Source: Candidatus Saganbacteria bacterium (GTDB lineage: Bacteria; Margulisbacteria; WOR-1; O2-12-FULL-45-9; XYB2-FULL-48-7). Taken from it: 53,716 nucleotides of DNA. This document shows, in pieces, positions 34,901 through 42,524 of this stretch. Within the stretch, counting starts at the first letter, position 1. Each line of letters starts with the position of its first letter. The notes under the pieces were generated by a model. It ran no database searches. It worked only from the letters and a program-made list of their open reading frames with translations, and was not told the origin of the DNA. Position numbers and translations under genes: made by a program. The stretch lies in assembly GCA_016939335.1 (NCBI GenBank), contig JAFGHC010000033.1:1-53716 (forward strand), given 5' to 3'.

Positions 34901-36082
34901 ACCCCCGCCGGCGCCCTTTATGTTGAGCAGGTCTTTACCCTCTCGATCAATCCGGTCGTGGCCGGCGCCGCCCCGCTGCTCTCGATCACCGATCTGGCGG
35001 GGAACGAGATCAGCAGCCTTGACGTGTTCTCCGGCAATTTCATCATCCACCAGAGCGGCAATTTCAAGGTCACCGGAAAGATCTCTCCCGCCAACGATTC
35101 GCCCTACGACCTGGCGCCCGTCAATATAACCGTCTACGACAACACCTGCAAGAACAACGGCCAGCTGGTCAGCTTGACCGCTTCACGCTCGGCCGACACG
35201 ATCGTCCGGGGAACCAACTCCCCGGTCACTTACACTGCCACCGCCGTCCACGACAGCTGCAATCAGGCAGTGGTGTTCGACCCGGCCGATCTTGCCAAAT
35301 TCAACCAACTCTTCCTGTCCGGCTACGCGCAACCGGCCTATAACACGACCGAGATGACCTTTAACGTCAGCGGGGTGGTCAGGGCCGCCCAAACCCTGCC
35401 CAATCCGCTGGAGCTTCCCTTCAAAGACCAGGCGGGCGCCGCCGCCGGCACGATCAGCTTCTATCCGCCGGCCAGGACGATGCCCAAGATCATCGTGCCG
35501 ACCAGCCCGCTTTACGTCGGTCAGGCGTTCGCCATCTCGATCGACCCGGCCGTCGCCGGCGCCTCGCCGCTGCTTTCGGTCCTGGAACTGTCAGGGGACG
35601 AGCTCGCCAGCTTCACCAATTTCTCGAACAACTATTTATCCCTGCCGTACAGCGGGACGTTCAAAGCGACCGGCTCGATCAAGCCGCAGAGCGACGACCC
35701 CTACGACCTCGATCTCGTCTATCTGTCGACTTACGGTTCGCCGCCGGCGGTCGAGAGTTTTGTCCTTTCGCCCGACGGCTGCACGCGCGGCGCGCCTCAA
35801 AGCGAGACCGACCCGATACAAACTTGCGCTGCGCCTTTCATCGTCAATTTTAAACTCCGGGCGGCTTCCACGCTCGGCCTCGCCGGCATCAAGATCAATT
35901 TTGGCGACGGACCGGACGTTAACTACGATCCCGCCGATCTTTTCGACGCGGCAGCGAACGCCTATTTGTTTTCTCACGAGTTCGCTACGGCCAACGCGGC
36001 CACTTATAACGTGACCGGTTCCGTGACCGACATCAATAACCAGAGCGCGCCCATTCCGAGCAAGCCGGTCACGATTTATTAA
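31958..36082 (+). CDS. Large five-repeat Ig-like protein with FTPxPSPxxC N-terminal motif
   Basis: A 1,374-aa protein. It begins MDILGVAKKILFTPAPSPFG then C; the motif FTPxPSPxxC recurs in the 41445 protein. After a beta-rich N-terminal region come five tandem repeats of about 194-204 residues. Each opens with C-x-N-x-x-Q and contains TITRG/TIVRG, VHDSC-x-Q, FLPGY and a closing I-x-(V/A)-Y strand, with two Cys that could form a disulfide. The last 110 residues look like a PKD-type domain (IKINFGDGPDVNYDPADLFD). Predicted role: extracellular structural or adhesive protein. No classical Sec signal peptide is seen; the first 20 residues are only weakly hydrophobic. No catalytic motif is visible. 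It is followed by a strong terminator. Confidence 0.75.
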   Translation: MDILGVAKKILFTPAPSPFGCSAPPDSCLNKEGAPTFGQTKRVPDTYDYSDPNRGPVTYYIYANNCDGSPDGMTATADFAAEGGKVTVPFHKDQDGNNAAVITHTFNSGSGGNIPLTITGKNGVIFSTYLYPPTPATATPVTHGPCYYNQGNPSLSGAIEMEPKQPVAGQPVTFSYKKHNIIQCDGKTYGDDPASAVKAYIITDLSEPDAQAAGATSDQNGVISRAVTFPKGFAAPVYVKVIDPAQENSTPQLLAAFSPNSVYVTDNSACQNSGQSAALTAAASTGSIIRGADTAVTYTAAVHDSCNQPVTIDYAKLDQFFLPGYTKNYDLNSLTLTVTGIVRDDLSLPVPVEIPYTDSTGTASGVISFYPPVRTTPSLIVPPDGSIHIQEEFVVLLDKPPSGAAVKVTVTDKLDGGSVLSSFDGASGLLRVAQSGVYFVKATVTPAGDLPYDLEPVKITAYQQSTCQNGGQPIALAAARSLDTITRGTSAPVTFTATAVHDSCNQPVVFDAAKLDEKLAQLFLPGYKFNYDKTNMTVTVTGVIKNTLPLPSPVEIPFTDAAGAAAGTIKFYPPAVNSPKIVLPSSPVHTGETFVVSISPEMTDADARLTLTDRNGNQLADPVEAFSASFAAEQSGTFKIKATITPRNGDAPYELSDEITVYDSACTNNSQLGTLTAARSAETIVRGANTTVAYTATGVHDSCGQPVVFDAAKLDEKLAQLFLPGYEFNYDMTNMTVTVTGMIRDGASLPNPLELPFSDQAGKATGAINFYPPTRLTPVIKAPADPLYINQAFTVFTEPAIDSGDAAIVLNVIDPNDPGKVPLATLGSSSGQFTIAKSGNYKITGTVTPANGDIPYDLEGVNITIYDNTCKNSSQLGTLTAARSADTIARGANTPVTYTATGVHDSCNQPVTIDYPRLDQLFLPGYAYAYEESAMTFTVTGVIRDSVSLPSPLEIPFTDRAGTATGAIALYPPTVITPKIVTPAGALYVEQVFTLSINPVVAGAAPLLSITDLAGNEISSLDVFSGNFIIHQSGNFKVTGKISPANDSPYDLAPVNITVYDNTCKNNGQLVSLTASRSADTIVRGTNSPVTYTATAVHDSCNQAVVFDPADLAKFNQLFLSGYAQPAYNTTEMTFNVSGVVRAAQTLPNPLELPFKDQAGAAAGTISFYPPARTMPKIIVPTSPLYVGQAFAISIDPAVAGASPLLSVLELSGDELASFTNFSNNYLSLPYSGTFKATGSIKPQSDDPYDLDLVYLSTYGSPPAVESFVLSPDGCTRGAPQSETDPIQTCAAPFIVNFKLRAASTLGLAGIKINFGDGPDVNYDPADLFDAAANAYLFSHEFATANAATYNVTGSVTDINNQSAPIPSKPVTIY
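32765..35738 (+). repeat. Five tandem coding repeats (582-612 bases per unit)
   Basis: Repeat-opening Cys codons lie at 32765, 33356, 33953, 34565 and 35147, giving units of 591, 597, 612 and 582 bases. Repeats 2 and 3 share a nearly identical DNA stretch of about 75 bases (around 33482 and 34079), a sign of recent duplication or gene conversion inside the gene. Confidence 0.85.
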
Positions 36083-36102
36083 CTACTGTTAGTCTGGCCT
36101 GT

Positions 36103-36135
36103 TAAGCCCTCGGGATTTTCCCGGGGGCTTTTTAT
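36103..36135 (+). terminator. Rho-independent terminator
   Basis: AAGCCCTCGGGA, a short TTT loop, TCCCGGGGGCTT, then TTT. The GC-rich stem with its T run lies 20 bases after the stop of the five-repeat gene. Confidence 0.85.
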
Positions 36136-36144
36136 TTCCAATAT

Positions 36145-36365
36145 TAAGGGGCGATGAGGGCCAATGAAGGCCCGTAAAGGCTATTAATGGCTGATGGCTA
36201 AAAGGAGAAAGAAGGCTTATGGCAGAGAAGGCAAATACGTATCTCCGCCTTTAAATGCCTTCAGCCTTCTCTGCCTCCAAAGCCTTAAGCCCCCAAAGCC
36301 CTCTTTGCCCTAAGCCTTCTTCCCACTTCATGGGCCGTCATGGGCCCTTCTTAGCCCTCTCCCAT
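36145..36365. repeat. Intergenic degenerate GGC-word inverted repeat
   Basis: A 220-base gene-free stretch whose left half is rich in GGC-NNA-type words on the plus strand and whose right half is rich in the complementary GCC words. A perfect 12-base inverted pair, GGCAGAGAAGGC (36221-36232) and GCCTTCTCTGCC (36264-36275), is extended outward by AAGGCTT/AAAGCCTT. The whole could fold as a long imperfect hairpin. No open reading frame or tRNA-like fold is seen. Confidence 0.7.
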
Positions 36366-36381
36366 AAATCCCAAAAAAAAG

Positions 36382-36409
36382 TGAAATTTCCGCCAGGACC
36401 TGCCGATAT
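36382..36409 (+). promoter_or_regulatory. Sigma-28-like promoter (TGAAATTT-N12-GCCGATAT)
   Basis: Copy 11 of 14 and the best match to the set. It is preceded by an A8 run. The start at 36457 lies 47 bases downstream with AGGAGG. Confidence 0.87.
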
Positions 36410-36456
36410 ATTAATGTAGGGGAGTATCCCCTTGCATAACCATAGGAGGAAGCAAA

Positions 36457-37368
36457 ATGAGCGTTGAAAGAAGCGGCAGAGTGGCCCCATTTTTGAGACA
36501 GCATGTCGGCCGGCCGGTTTTGAAGTTGGCCGATCGCGCCGGAGAAAAATTATTCGGTAACTACGTACAGAAAATTGGCGCGCGGAATGTCTTTGGCGGA
36601 GCAACCCCGGTTTTGGGTGAATTCCGCCCCAGGATCGAACCAAGGCCGGTCATCGCCAACATCATGATGATGGCTGACAATTCCCAAAATGGGGGCGGCG
36701 CCAACGGAGGCGGCAACGGGATTGGAACTCGTCCGAACGTTGAAGTTAAGCTGGAAGAATGGCTGAACAAAGCACTGCCCAAACCCAGCAAACTCCGCAC
36801 CGGCGTTATCATAGCCGGTTACGCGACTGGCTTTGCGATCGCCGGGACCGTCCTGGGCGGACTGCTTACCTTTGGGCCGCTTTATGCGGCGATCGGGCCC
36901 GTCGTCCACTACTTTGTTAAAAGAGGCGCCTTTAAGGCCAGGAATCTAGTTCGTAAATATATGGACGATCCGCGAACGAAAGAGGTGCTGGTCAAGCAGC
37001 TGGCCAGTATGGATGACGAGAAACCGGCGCTGGCCTTGTTCCCCAAAAAGCAGCGGGCGGAGCTGGAACCTCTGATCAAGGCCCAAAAAGCGGCTCAAAC
37101 GTCCGTGCTCGATAAATTGCTCTCGGCCGCCGGTTTAAAGGCTTTTAATGTTCCGGCGTTCCTTGAAACGGTCGACGCGCTGCGCGCCGCGGCCGTAGCG
37201 CAACAGTACCCCTTTCCTGCCAGCGAGCCGGACCGCCAGGCGATCATTTCTCTGCTTGAATTAGGCAAGCTCAAATTGGAGAGGAACGAACTGCCCGGGG
37301 CTCCGGCAGAGCTTGAGCAAACTCTCCGTGGCCTGCAGCGGATCGCCGATCGCGGGCCGTCGGTATAA
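36457..37368 (+). CDS. Membrane protein with Gly/Asn-rich linker and one hydrophobic hairpin, unknown
   Basis: A 303-aa protein starting MSVERSGRVAPFLRQHVGRP. A low-complexity Asn/Gly linker (about residues 73-90) is followed by a hydrophobic region (about 116-150, GVIIAGYATGFAIAGTVLGG and onwards) long enough for two helices. A helical C-terminal half follows. AGGAGG lies eight bases before ATG 36457. It heads the unit with the Ser/Thr kinase and PP2C phosphatase genes, with only five bases to the kinase start. A membrane partner or substrate of that pair is a reasonable inference; no family is recognised. Confidence 0.68.
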   Translation: MSVERSGRVAPFLRQHVGRPVLKLADRAGEKLFGNYVQKIGARNVFGGATPVLGEFRPRIEPRPVIANIMMMADNSQNGGGANGGGNGIGTRPNVEVKLEEWLNKALPKPSKLRTGVIIAGYATGFAIAGTVLGGLLTFGPLYAAIGPVVHYFVKRGAFKARNLVRKYMDDPRTKEVLVKQLASMDDEKPALALFPKKQRAELEPLIKAQKAAQTSVLDKLLSAAGLKAFNVPAFLETVDALRAAAVAQQYPFPASEPDRQAIISLLELGKLKLERNELPGAPAELEQTLRGLQRIADRGPSV

Positions 37369-37373
37369 CTCAA

Positions 37374-39275
37374 ATGCGAGCGGCAGGCGCAGGGACGCCA
37401 ATCGGTTTAAAGCAACGCAGGTGGCGGGCTGATTTTCGCGACCTGACGCCGGCCGCCACCGCGGCCACGGCGCAGCTTTCATTCATGGCGCTGAAGTGCG
37501 CCCTCGCCTCGATCAGGGCCGGCGAGATCACCTCCGCGGAAGGCCTGGAGTTCGTGGCCGAAACCCGCTCGTTCGTCAGTTCCCATCTGCGCCACTCCAA
37601 TGACACGATCAGAACGCTCGCCTCGGACGCTCTGCGGCGGATCAATCATGAACTTATCCAATCGATCACGGACCTGTCCACCAAGGTCAGTGACCGCTTC
37701 GATCTCAACCTCGACCTGTTAAAATCATTGGCCCGCGACAACCAGGCGGAGGGCAAAAAGGCGGCCCAGACGGCGCTGCGCTGGTTCGTCGAGAGAAAAA
37801 TGGTCGATCCGGCCGAAGTCAATGACCTCATGACCGACAATTTAACCCAGTCCAGGATCAACGAGATCATAGACCTCCCCCTGCCGCCGCCCTACTCTTT
37901 TGAGGGCGTGAGAGCGGTCATCGCCTTAAGGAAAGAGCTGAAGGCGCTCTCGGAGAGCGAAGCCGCCTATCGCGCGGAAAATGTGAGGGCCAAACAGGCG
38001 CAGCTTGACGGTTATATCAGCGGGGCCAGGGGAACGGCCAAACTGCCGGAAGAGGCCTTTATCGAAAAGACCTTATCCGTCGAGGTCAAAACCGACGGCG
38101 GCACCGTTTGGCACCAATACGAACTGGTCGGTTATCTGGGGAAGGATGGCGGCATGGGCCGTGTCTTTACCTCCCGCCGGCTGGGCGACGAAGTCGCGGG
38201 GCGCCTTTTTGTCATCAAGATACTGAAGCTGGACCAGCTCGAAGATATGGAAGCCCTTTTCCTGAAAGAAGGGGCCAGGATCACGGAACTCGAACACAAA
38301 GGGATCGTCAAGGGCTACGGCACCGGCCATGTCCTGGTGACCGAGGGCAAACCGCCGCAGCCTTTCATGGTCATGGAAAAACACCAGATGTCCCTCCAGC
38401 AAGCGCTCGATGATAACCTGCTAAATCCCGAGCAAAAATTATTCGTCCTCCGGGAAGTCATTGACGCTTTGCGCTACACCTGGGAGACCAGGCATTTCCT
38501 GCACCGCGATATCAAGCCGGACAACATCCTGCTTGATATTGACACCGACGGCCAGATCGTTGCCGTCAAAGTGGCCGACTTCGGTCTCTCCAAATCGCTG
38601 GACGAGATCGACAAGGATGGTCTGACCAAAACGGCGCGCGTGATGGGAACAGCCAGCTTTTTGGCCCCCGAAGTGGCGGAGATCACCAGCGCGAAGCGCG
38701 AAGGCGGCGCGCGCGAAGCCAAGTTGCGGGCGTCGGCCGAGAGGACCGACATCTACCAGCTGGGGAACCTGGCCTACCGCCTGGCGTTCAATTCCGCCCC
38801 GCCCCAGCGCGACTTCAGCGGGGATACCAATCTCTGGTGGAAATTCGCGTACGCGAAAGGCGCCGATCTCGCGCAATACACTCTGGTCAAGCCCGCGGAC
38901 GCGACCCATGTGACGAGCGCGATGTGGGATTTTATCCTCCGGACAATGGAGATCGATCCGGCCAGGCGGCTCCAGACCTGGGCCGCGGTCGCCGAAGCTG
39001 CCAGCAAAATAGATCTGCCGAAGCCGGAGGAAGAGGAACCGACTGAAGTGACCCCGCCGCCCCAACCGACCTTTGCGAGCGAAGACGAAGCGCTCAAGGC
39101 TTTGAGGGTCATGAGAGCGCATCTCTGGGGCGAAGCATCGCCGGACCGTGAAACGCTGGGGCACTATAATGCCGACCTCCTCGCGATGCTCGCCGGGCTT
39201 CCCCAGAGCCGCGACGTCGCCGATTGGGCCGCGCCCGCGCTGGCGCAGATCAATCTGTTGCTGGGGGGGGAATAA
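37374..39275 (+). CDS. Hanks-type Ser/Thr protein kinase with helical N-terminal domain
   Basis: A 633-aa cytoplasmic kinase. Residues about 1-230 are helical and unrecognised. Residues about 250-560 hold the full kinase set: Gly-rich loop GKDGGMGRVF, ATP-anchoring Lys282 (VIKIL), HRDIKPDNILLD (catalytic Asp379), VADFGLSK (Asp402) and the activation-loop end GTASFLAPEVAE. All catalytic residues are present, so activity is expected. No transmembrane helix or PASTA domain follows, unlike PknB/PrkC. ATG 37374 lacks a good ribosome site and probably relies on coupling with the gene that stops at 37368. The PP2C phosphatase gene follows after six bases, the common kinase-phosphatase arrangement. 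Confidence 0.93.
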   Translation: MRAAGAGTPIGLKQRRWRADFRDLTPAATAATAQLSFMALKCALASIRAGEITSAEGLEFVAETRSFVSSHLRHSNDTIRTLASDALRRINHELIQSITDLSTKVSDRFDLNLDLLKSLARDNQAEGKKAAQTALRWFVERKMVDPAEVNDLMTDNLTQSRINEIIDLPLPPPYSFEGVRAVIALRKELKALSESEAAYRAENVRAKQAQLDGYISGARGTAKLPEEAFIEKTLSVEVKTDGGTVWHQYELVGYLGKDGGMGRVFTSRRLGDEVAGRLFVIKILKLDQLEDMEALFLKEGARITELEHKGIVKGYGTGHVLVTEGKPPQPFMVMEKHQMSLQQALDDNLLNPEQKLFVLREVIDALRYTWETRHFLHRDIKPDNILLDIDTDGQIVAVKVADFGLSKSLDEIDKDGLTKTARVMGTASFLAPEVAEITSAKREGGAREAKLRASAERTDIYQLGNLAYRLAFNSAPPQRDFSGDTNLWWKFAYAKGADLAQYTLVKPADATHVTSAMWDFILRTMEIDPARRLQTWAAVAEAASKIDLPKPEEEEPTEVTPPPQPTFASEDEALKALRVMRAHLWGEASPDRETLGHYNADLLAMLAGLPQSRDVADWAAPALAQINLLLGGE

Positions 39276-39281
39276 ATTTAT

Positions 39282-41351
39282 ATGCCACTCGCACTTGCTA
39301 ACATCAAATTGACGGATCTTCGATCGGCTTTCTCAACCATGGTCGGGGCCAGACCGACCAGAGCGATCTTGCGGCAAGCCAGCCAGGAACTATTGAAGCC
39401 GATCATCGAGAGAAGGGTCAGCGTCGCTGCGGAAGTCTTCAGGGAAGCCGCAACGTTAATGGGGCAACTCAACATACAACTCCTGAAACTGCCCGTTTCC
39501 TTTTCCCTGACCGGCGGCAAGGACGGCTCGATCGACGGCAAAAAACTCCTGGGCGACGGGCGGCTGGGCGGCCTGACCTGGAAGACGGACGCCCGGGACA
39601 ACAACGAAGACGGCATCCTGTTCGCCATCGATAAGGGTGCGGCGGAGGAAGAAAGCATCCTGTTCGGGATCGCCGACGGGATGGGTGGGCACGCGGCCGG
39701 CGAGGTGGCTTCCGAAGAAATTTTGCTGAATATCGCGGCGTCTTTCGACGACAACGCCGCCGGCTTTGATCTGCCGGCCGCGGCAGTCGCCGCCAACGAC
39801 GCTTTTATAGCGCTGAAAGCTTCCAGAGCGGAATTGGCGGGGGCCGGTGCCACCCTGGCCGCCGCGCTGATCAAATCGGACAAGGCCCAAATAATCCATG
39901 CCGGCGATACACGGTTCTACCGGTTGCGGGCCAGGACCGGCAGCAAACTGGAGATCCTCACCTGCGATGACAATCTGGCAGGTGTTATTATTAGGAAAGT
40001 TGATCAGAAGGCTTTTCCTTTAGCAGGGGAGGAGGCCCGCGCTTACTATGAAGAAATAAACACCGGGAGCAAGAAAAAGAACATAGTCACCCGTTCGGTC
40101 GGGATGGAAAAACTGAAAAAAGAGCATTTTTCCCCGATCCCTGTCGAACTCGAAGAGGGGGACCTGCTGATCGGGGCGAGCGACGGCTTGAATTTCCTCC
40201 CCTGGAATTATCTGGAAGAAATGATCGTCGCCAACCGTGACAAAGCCCCGGTGGAGATCGCCGAGGCGCTGAAAGCGGCGCTGGCCGGGCTGACCGGGGA
40301 CAACGTGACCGTCGGGGGCTACCGGCACGGCAAACCGCCGGCCGCGGAAAATGCTCCCGAGCCGCCCACCGACAAAAAAGTAAAAGGGGTCGCTGATGAA
40401 CCGACGACCACGATCTGGAACGCTTCGCCGGATGTCAAAGCGGCCTTCATCGAAGAGGCAACCCGGGTCCTGGAGCTGCCGGCGGAACTGCACGATCGTT
40501 TTGCCCAACTGCTCGAAGAGAATGTGGAGTTCCGGGAAATGGCGATGCGCGACGCCAAGCTCGCCCTCGAGCGGACCGAAGAGCGCGACGCGGCCCGCGA
40601 GGAGGTCCGCCGGGTATTGGCGCGGGTCAAAAAGCTCGAGGCGGCAAACTTGAGGCTGCAAGCCAGTCTGGCAAAAAGACCGTCCGCTTCAATGACGGCA
40701 GTGATCGATATGGGTTCGAACGTTAAGCAGCTCCTGGCCGAATGGCAGAAGATCAAGTCCGCCCTCGATGCCAACTTCGAAAGTTCGGTTTTTGCCGCAG
40801 CCGACAAAAAACTGGCCGGGCAACTGGCCGGTAAATACCAGGCCACGATCGATCAGGCGACCGCCGCGATCGATGCCAGGTTAAGGGCCGAGGATGCCGC
40901 CTACGCGGCAAGAAAATTGGAATTTTTGGAGCCGATCGAGCTCGGCATCACGATGACGGAGGGGCTCTTGCCGACCGCCAGGACGCCTCAAATTGAACAA
41001 ATGATCAGAGCCTCGATCACCGAACAACAGCGCGAAGCCGCCGGCATGGAAAAAGAATTGGCTGAAGAGCATCACAAGCTCGAAGCGGGCCTCGAGGCCG
41101 AAAAAGATGCCAGCCCCTTCCCCCGCTTAAGGAGCTATGCCGCCGAGAAGCAAGCAAGAGTGAAAGAAGCTGAAGCGATTCTTACCCAGCTGGCCGGCGA
41201 ACGGGCCGCGCTTGAAGAGCGGCTGGCTTCATTGAACGATAGATTGTCGTCGCTAAAAGCCACCGCCGCCGAAACGGCAGGTGCGGTTTCCGCGCTCGCC
41301 GGGCAGATCGCCCGCCGCGGCCAGTTAGACCTCACCTTTAAATCAAAATAA
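39282..41351 (+). CDS. PP2C-family Ser/Thr phosphatase with C-terminal coiled coil
   Basis: A 689-aa protein. The PP2C domain (about residues 95-350) shows TDARDNNEDG (Asp106, Asp110), GIADGMGGHAAGE (metal-binding Asp132 and Gly), an AGDTRFYRLR strand, LLIGASDGL and GDNVTVGGY (last metal Asp). This is the full PPM metal set. A region of about 290 residues after it is rich in Glu, Ala, Arg and Lys with long helices (ERTEERDAAREEVRRVLARV), consistent with coiled coil. It would dephosphorylate targets of the adjacent kinase. The start at ATG 39282 follows a G8 run by about ten bases. It is the last gene of this unit. Confidence 0.93.
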   Translation: MPLALANIKLTDLRSAFSTMVGARPTRAILRQASQELLKPIIERRVSVAAEVFREAATLMGQLNIQLLKLPVSFSLTGGKDGSIDGKKLLGDGRLGGLTWKTDARDNNEDGILFAIDKGAAEEESILFGIADGMGGHAAGEVASEEILLNIAASFDDNAAGFDLPAAAVAANDAFIALKASRAELAGAGATLAAALIKSDKAQIIHAGDTRFYRLRARTGSKLEILTCDDNLAGVIIRKVDQKAFPLAGEEARAYYEEINTGSKKKNIVTRSVGMEKLKKEHFSPIPVELEEGDLLIGASDGLNFLPWNYLEEMIVANRDKAPVEIAEALKAALAGLTGDNVTVGGYRHGKPPAAENAPEPPTDKKVKGVADEPTTTIWNASPDVKAAFIEEATRVLELPAELHDRFAQLLEENVEFREMAMRDAKLALERTEERDAAREEVRRVLARVKKLEAANLRLQASLAKRPSASMTAVIDMGSNVKQLLAEWQKIKSALDANFESSVFAAADKKLAGQLAGKYQATIDQATAAIDARLRAEDAAYAARKLEFLEPIELGITMTEGLLPTARTPQIEQMIRASITEQQREAAGMEKELAEEHHKLEAGLEAEKDASPFPRLRSYAAEKQARVKEAEAILTQLAGERAALEERLASLNDRLSSLKATAAETAGAVSALAGQIARRGQLDLTFKSK

Positions 41352-41353
41352 AG

Positions 41354-41381
41354 TGAAATTTCCGGCCAGAGGTGTCGATAA
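41354..41381 (+). promoter_or_regulatory. Sigma-28-like promoter (TGAAATTT-N12-GTCGATAA)
   Basis: Copy 12 of 14. It starts two bases after the phosphatase stop. It has the longest distance to its gene, 63 bases, with CAGGAGGC as ribosome site. Confidence 0.84.
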
Positions 41382-41444
41382 TTATATAGAGGGGAAAAGA
41401 GCGCGTTTTAGCGACTATACCACCCCCGCAACCAGGAGGCAAAT

Positions 41445-42524
41445 ATGGACGGAATGAATTCAGTTTCTTCGAGCAAAGTGACTAATTTCTACAACCAGCC
41501 GAGCAACCGAGTGGAATGGGAGACAAAACCGGCGGTCGCGGAAGCGAAATCTAAACCTACCGCCAAAAGCCAGAACTTCCTGTCAAAGCTGTTTTTCACT
41601 CCGGTCCCTTCACCCGTCGCCTGCATGCCCTCGCCCACCAACAAGCCGACGCTGACCGAAACGCTCAAGCAAGACGGCGGCGAACTGCCGCTGACGCAGC
41701 CGACGGTCAAAGACAACGCCGGCCAGATCGATCCGGTAAAAGTTGACGCGCTCGTTCCCGGCGGCCAGGTCATGCCGCTTGACAGCGGCGCCATCGTTAT
41801 CGTCCCCCCGCCCCCGCCGGGGATCGACGGCGGTGATCCGACCCAGGGCGTGGTGATCCTGCCGACCAACGACGCCGGCGTCCCGCAAATACCCGAAGAC
41901 GTGTGGTTCCTCACCGGAACAGGCAAGCATTTTCAGGCGACCCCGGCAATCCCGCACAGCAGCTCGTTCCAGTTCGGCTCCGGCCTGCAAACCATTGACC
42001 TGGCAGTCAGGATCGGCCTCGACTCGACCCAGGTCCCGGGCATGCCGGCTGGCGGCTGTTTTGACGGGCTGGTCAGGATGAACCAGCTTAGCGCGGACGA
42101 CATCGCCAACGAGCTCCCCGGCTGCACGCTGCCCGGTTACACTTCCTTTGTCATCTGCCCCGGAACGCCCGGCACTGACTTGAAAGTTTACCTCGCCGAC
42201 TACACGCTTCAAGGCTACCGGCATCAGGACGGCCAGAGGATCCCACTTGCTCCGGCAACGGACACACTCTCCAATCGAGCCGATCTATACCTGGGTAAGG
42301 GGCTGCTGTTAGGCAGTGTCTGCGGCGCCTCTCCCAACCCCTATTACATTAATATACCCAAGGGATATAACAGTGACGGGACGCTTGATCTGGACGTCTC
42401 CCTTCACCTTTACGTTGAGGCCATGGGCAAGGACCCTAACGGCAACTTCACCTCGGCGTTGAGAACAAGCATCGTTGCCAGTCCTAACCCCAATAACACC
42501 GCGATCGACGGAGGGACCAAATGA
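41445..42524 (+). CDS. Surface-type protein with FTPxPSPxxC motif, unknown
   Basis: A 359-aa protein. The N-terminus carries a polar stretch, then SQNFLSKLFFTPVPSPVACM (about residues 43-62), the same FTPxPSPxxC motif as at the start of the 31958 protein. A Pro/Gly-rich linker (IVIVPPPPPGIDGG, about 122-135) leads to a beta-rich C-terminal domain. No classical signal peptide and no catalytic motif are visible. Its stop overlaps the ATG of the 1,933-aa IPT/TIG protein (ATGA), so the two are translated together. Function unknown; the shared motif suggests a common anchoring or sorting step. Confidence 0.68.
   Translation: MDGMNSVSSSKVTNFYNQPSNRVEWETKPAVAEAKSKPTAKSQNFLSKLFFTPVPSPVACMPSPTNKPTLTETLKQDGGELPLTQPTVKDNAGQIDPVKVDALVPGGQVMPLDSGAIVIVPPPPPGIDGGDPTQGVVILPTNDAGVPQIPEDVWFLTGTGKHFQATPAIPHSSSFQFGSGLQTIDLAVRIGLDSTQVPGMPAGGCFDGLVRMNQLSADDIANELPGCTLPGYTSFVICPGTPGTDLKVYLADYTLQGYRHQDGQRIPLAPATDTLSNRADLYLGKGLLLGSVCGASPNPYYINIPKGYNSDGTLDLDVSLHLYVEAMGKDPNGNFTSALRTSIVASPNPNNTAIDGGTK

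Noticed and set aside
32765-35738. CRISPR-like regular repeats
   Set aside because: The units are about 600 bases, lie in frame within one gene and encode protein repeats.
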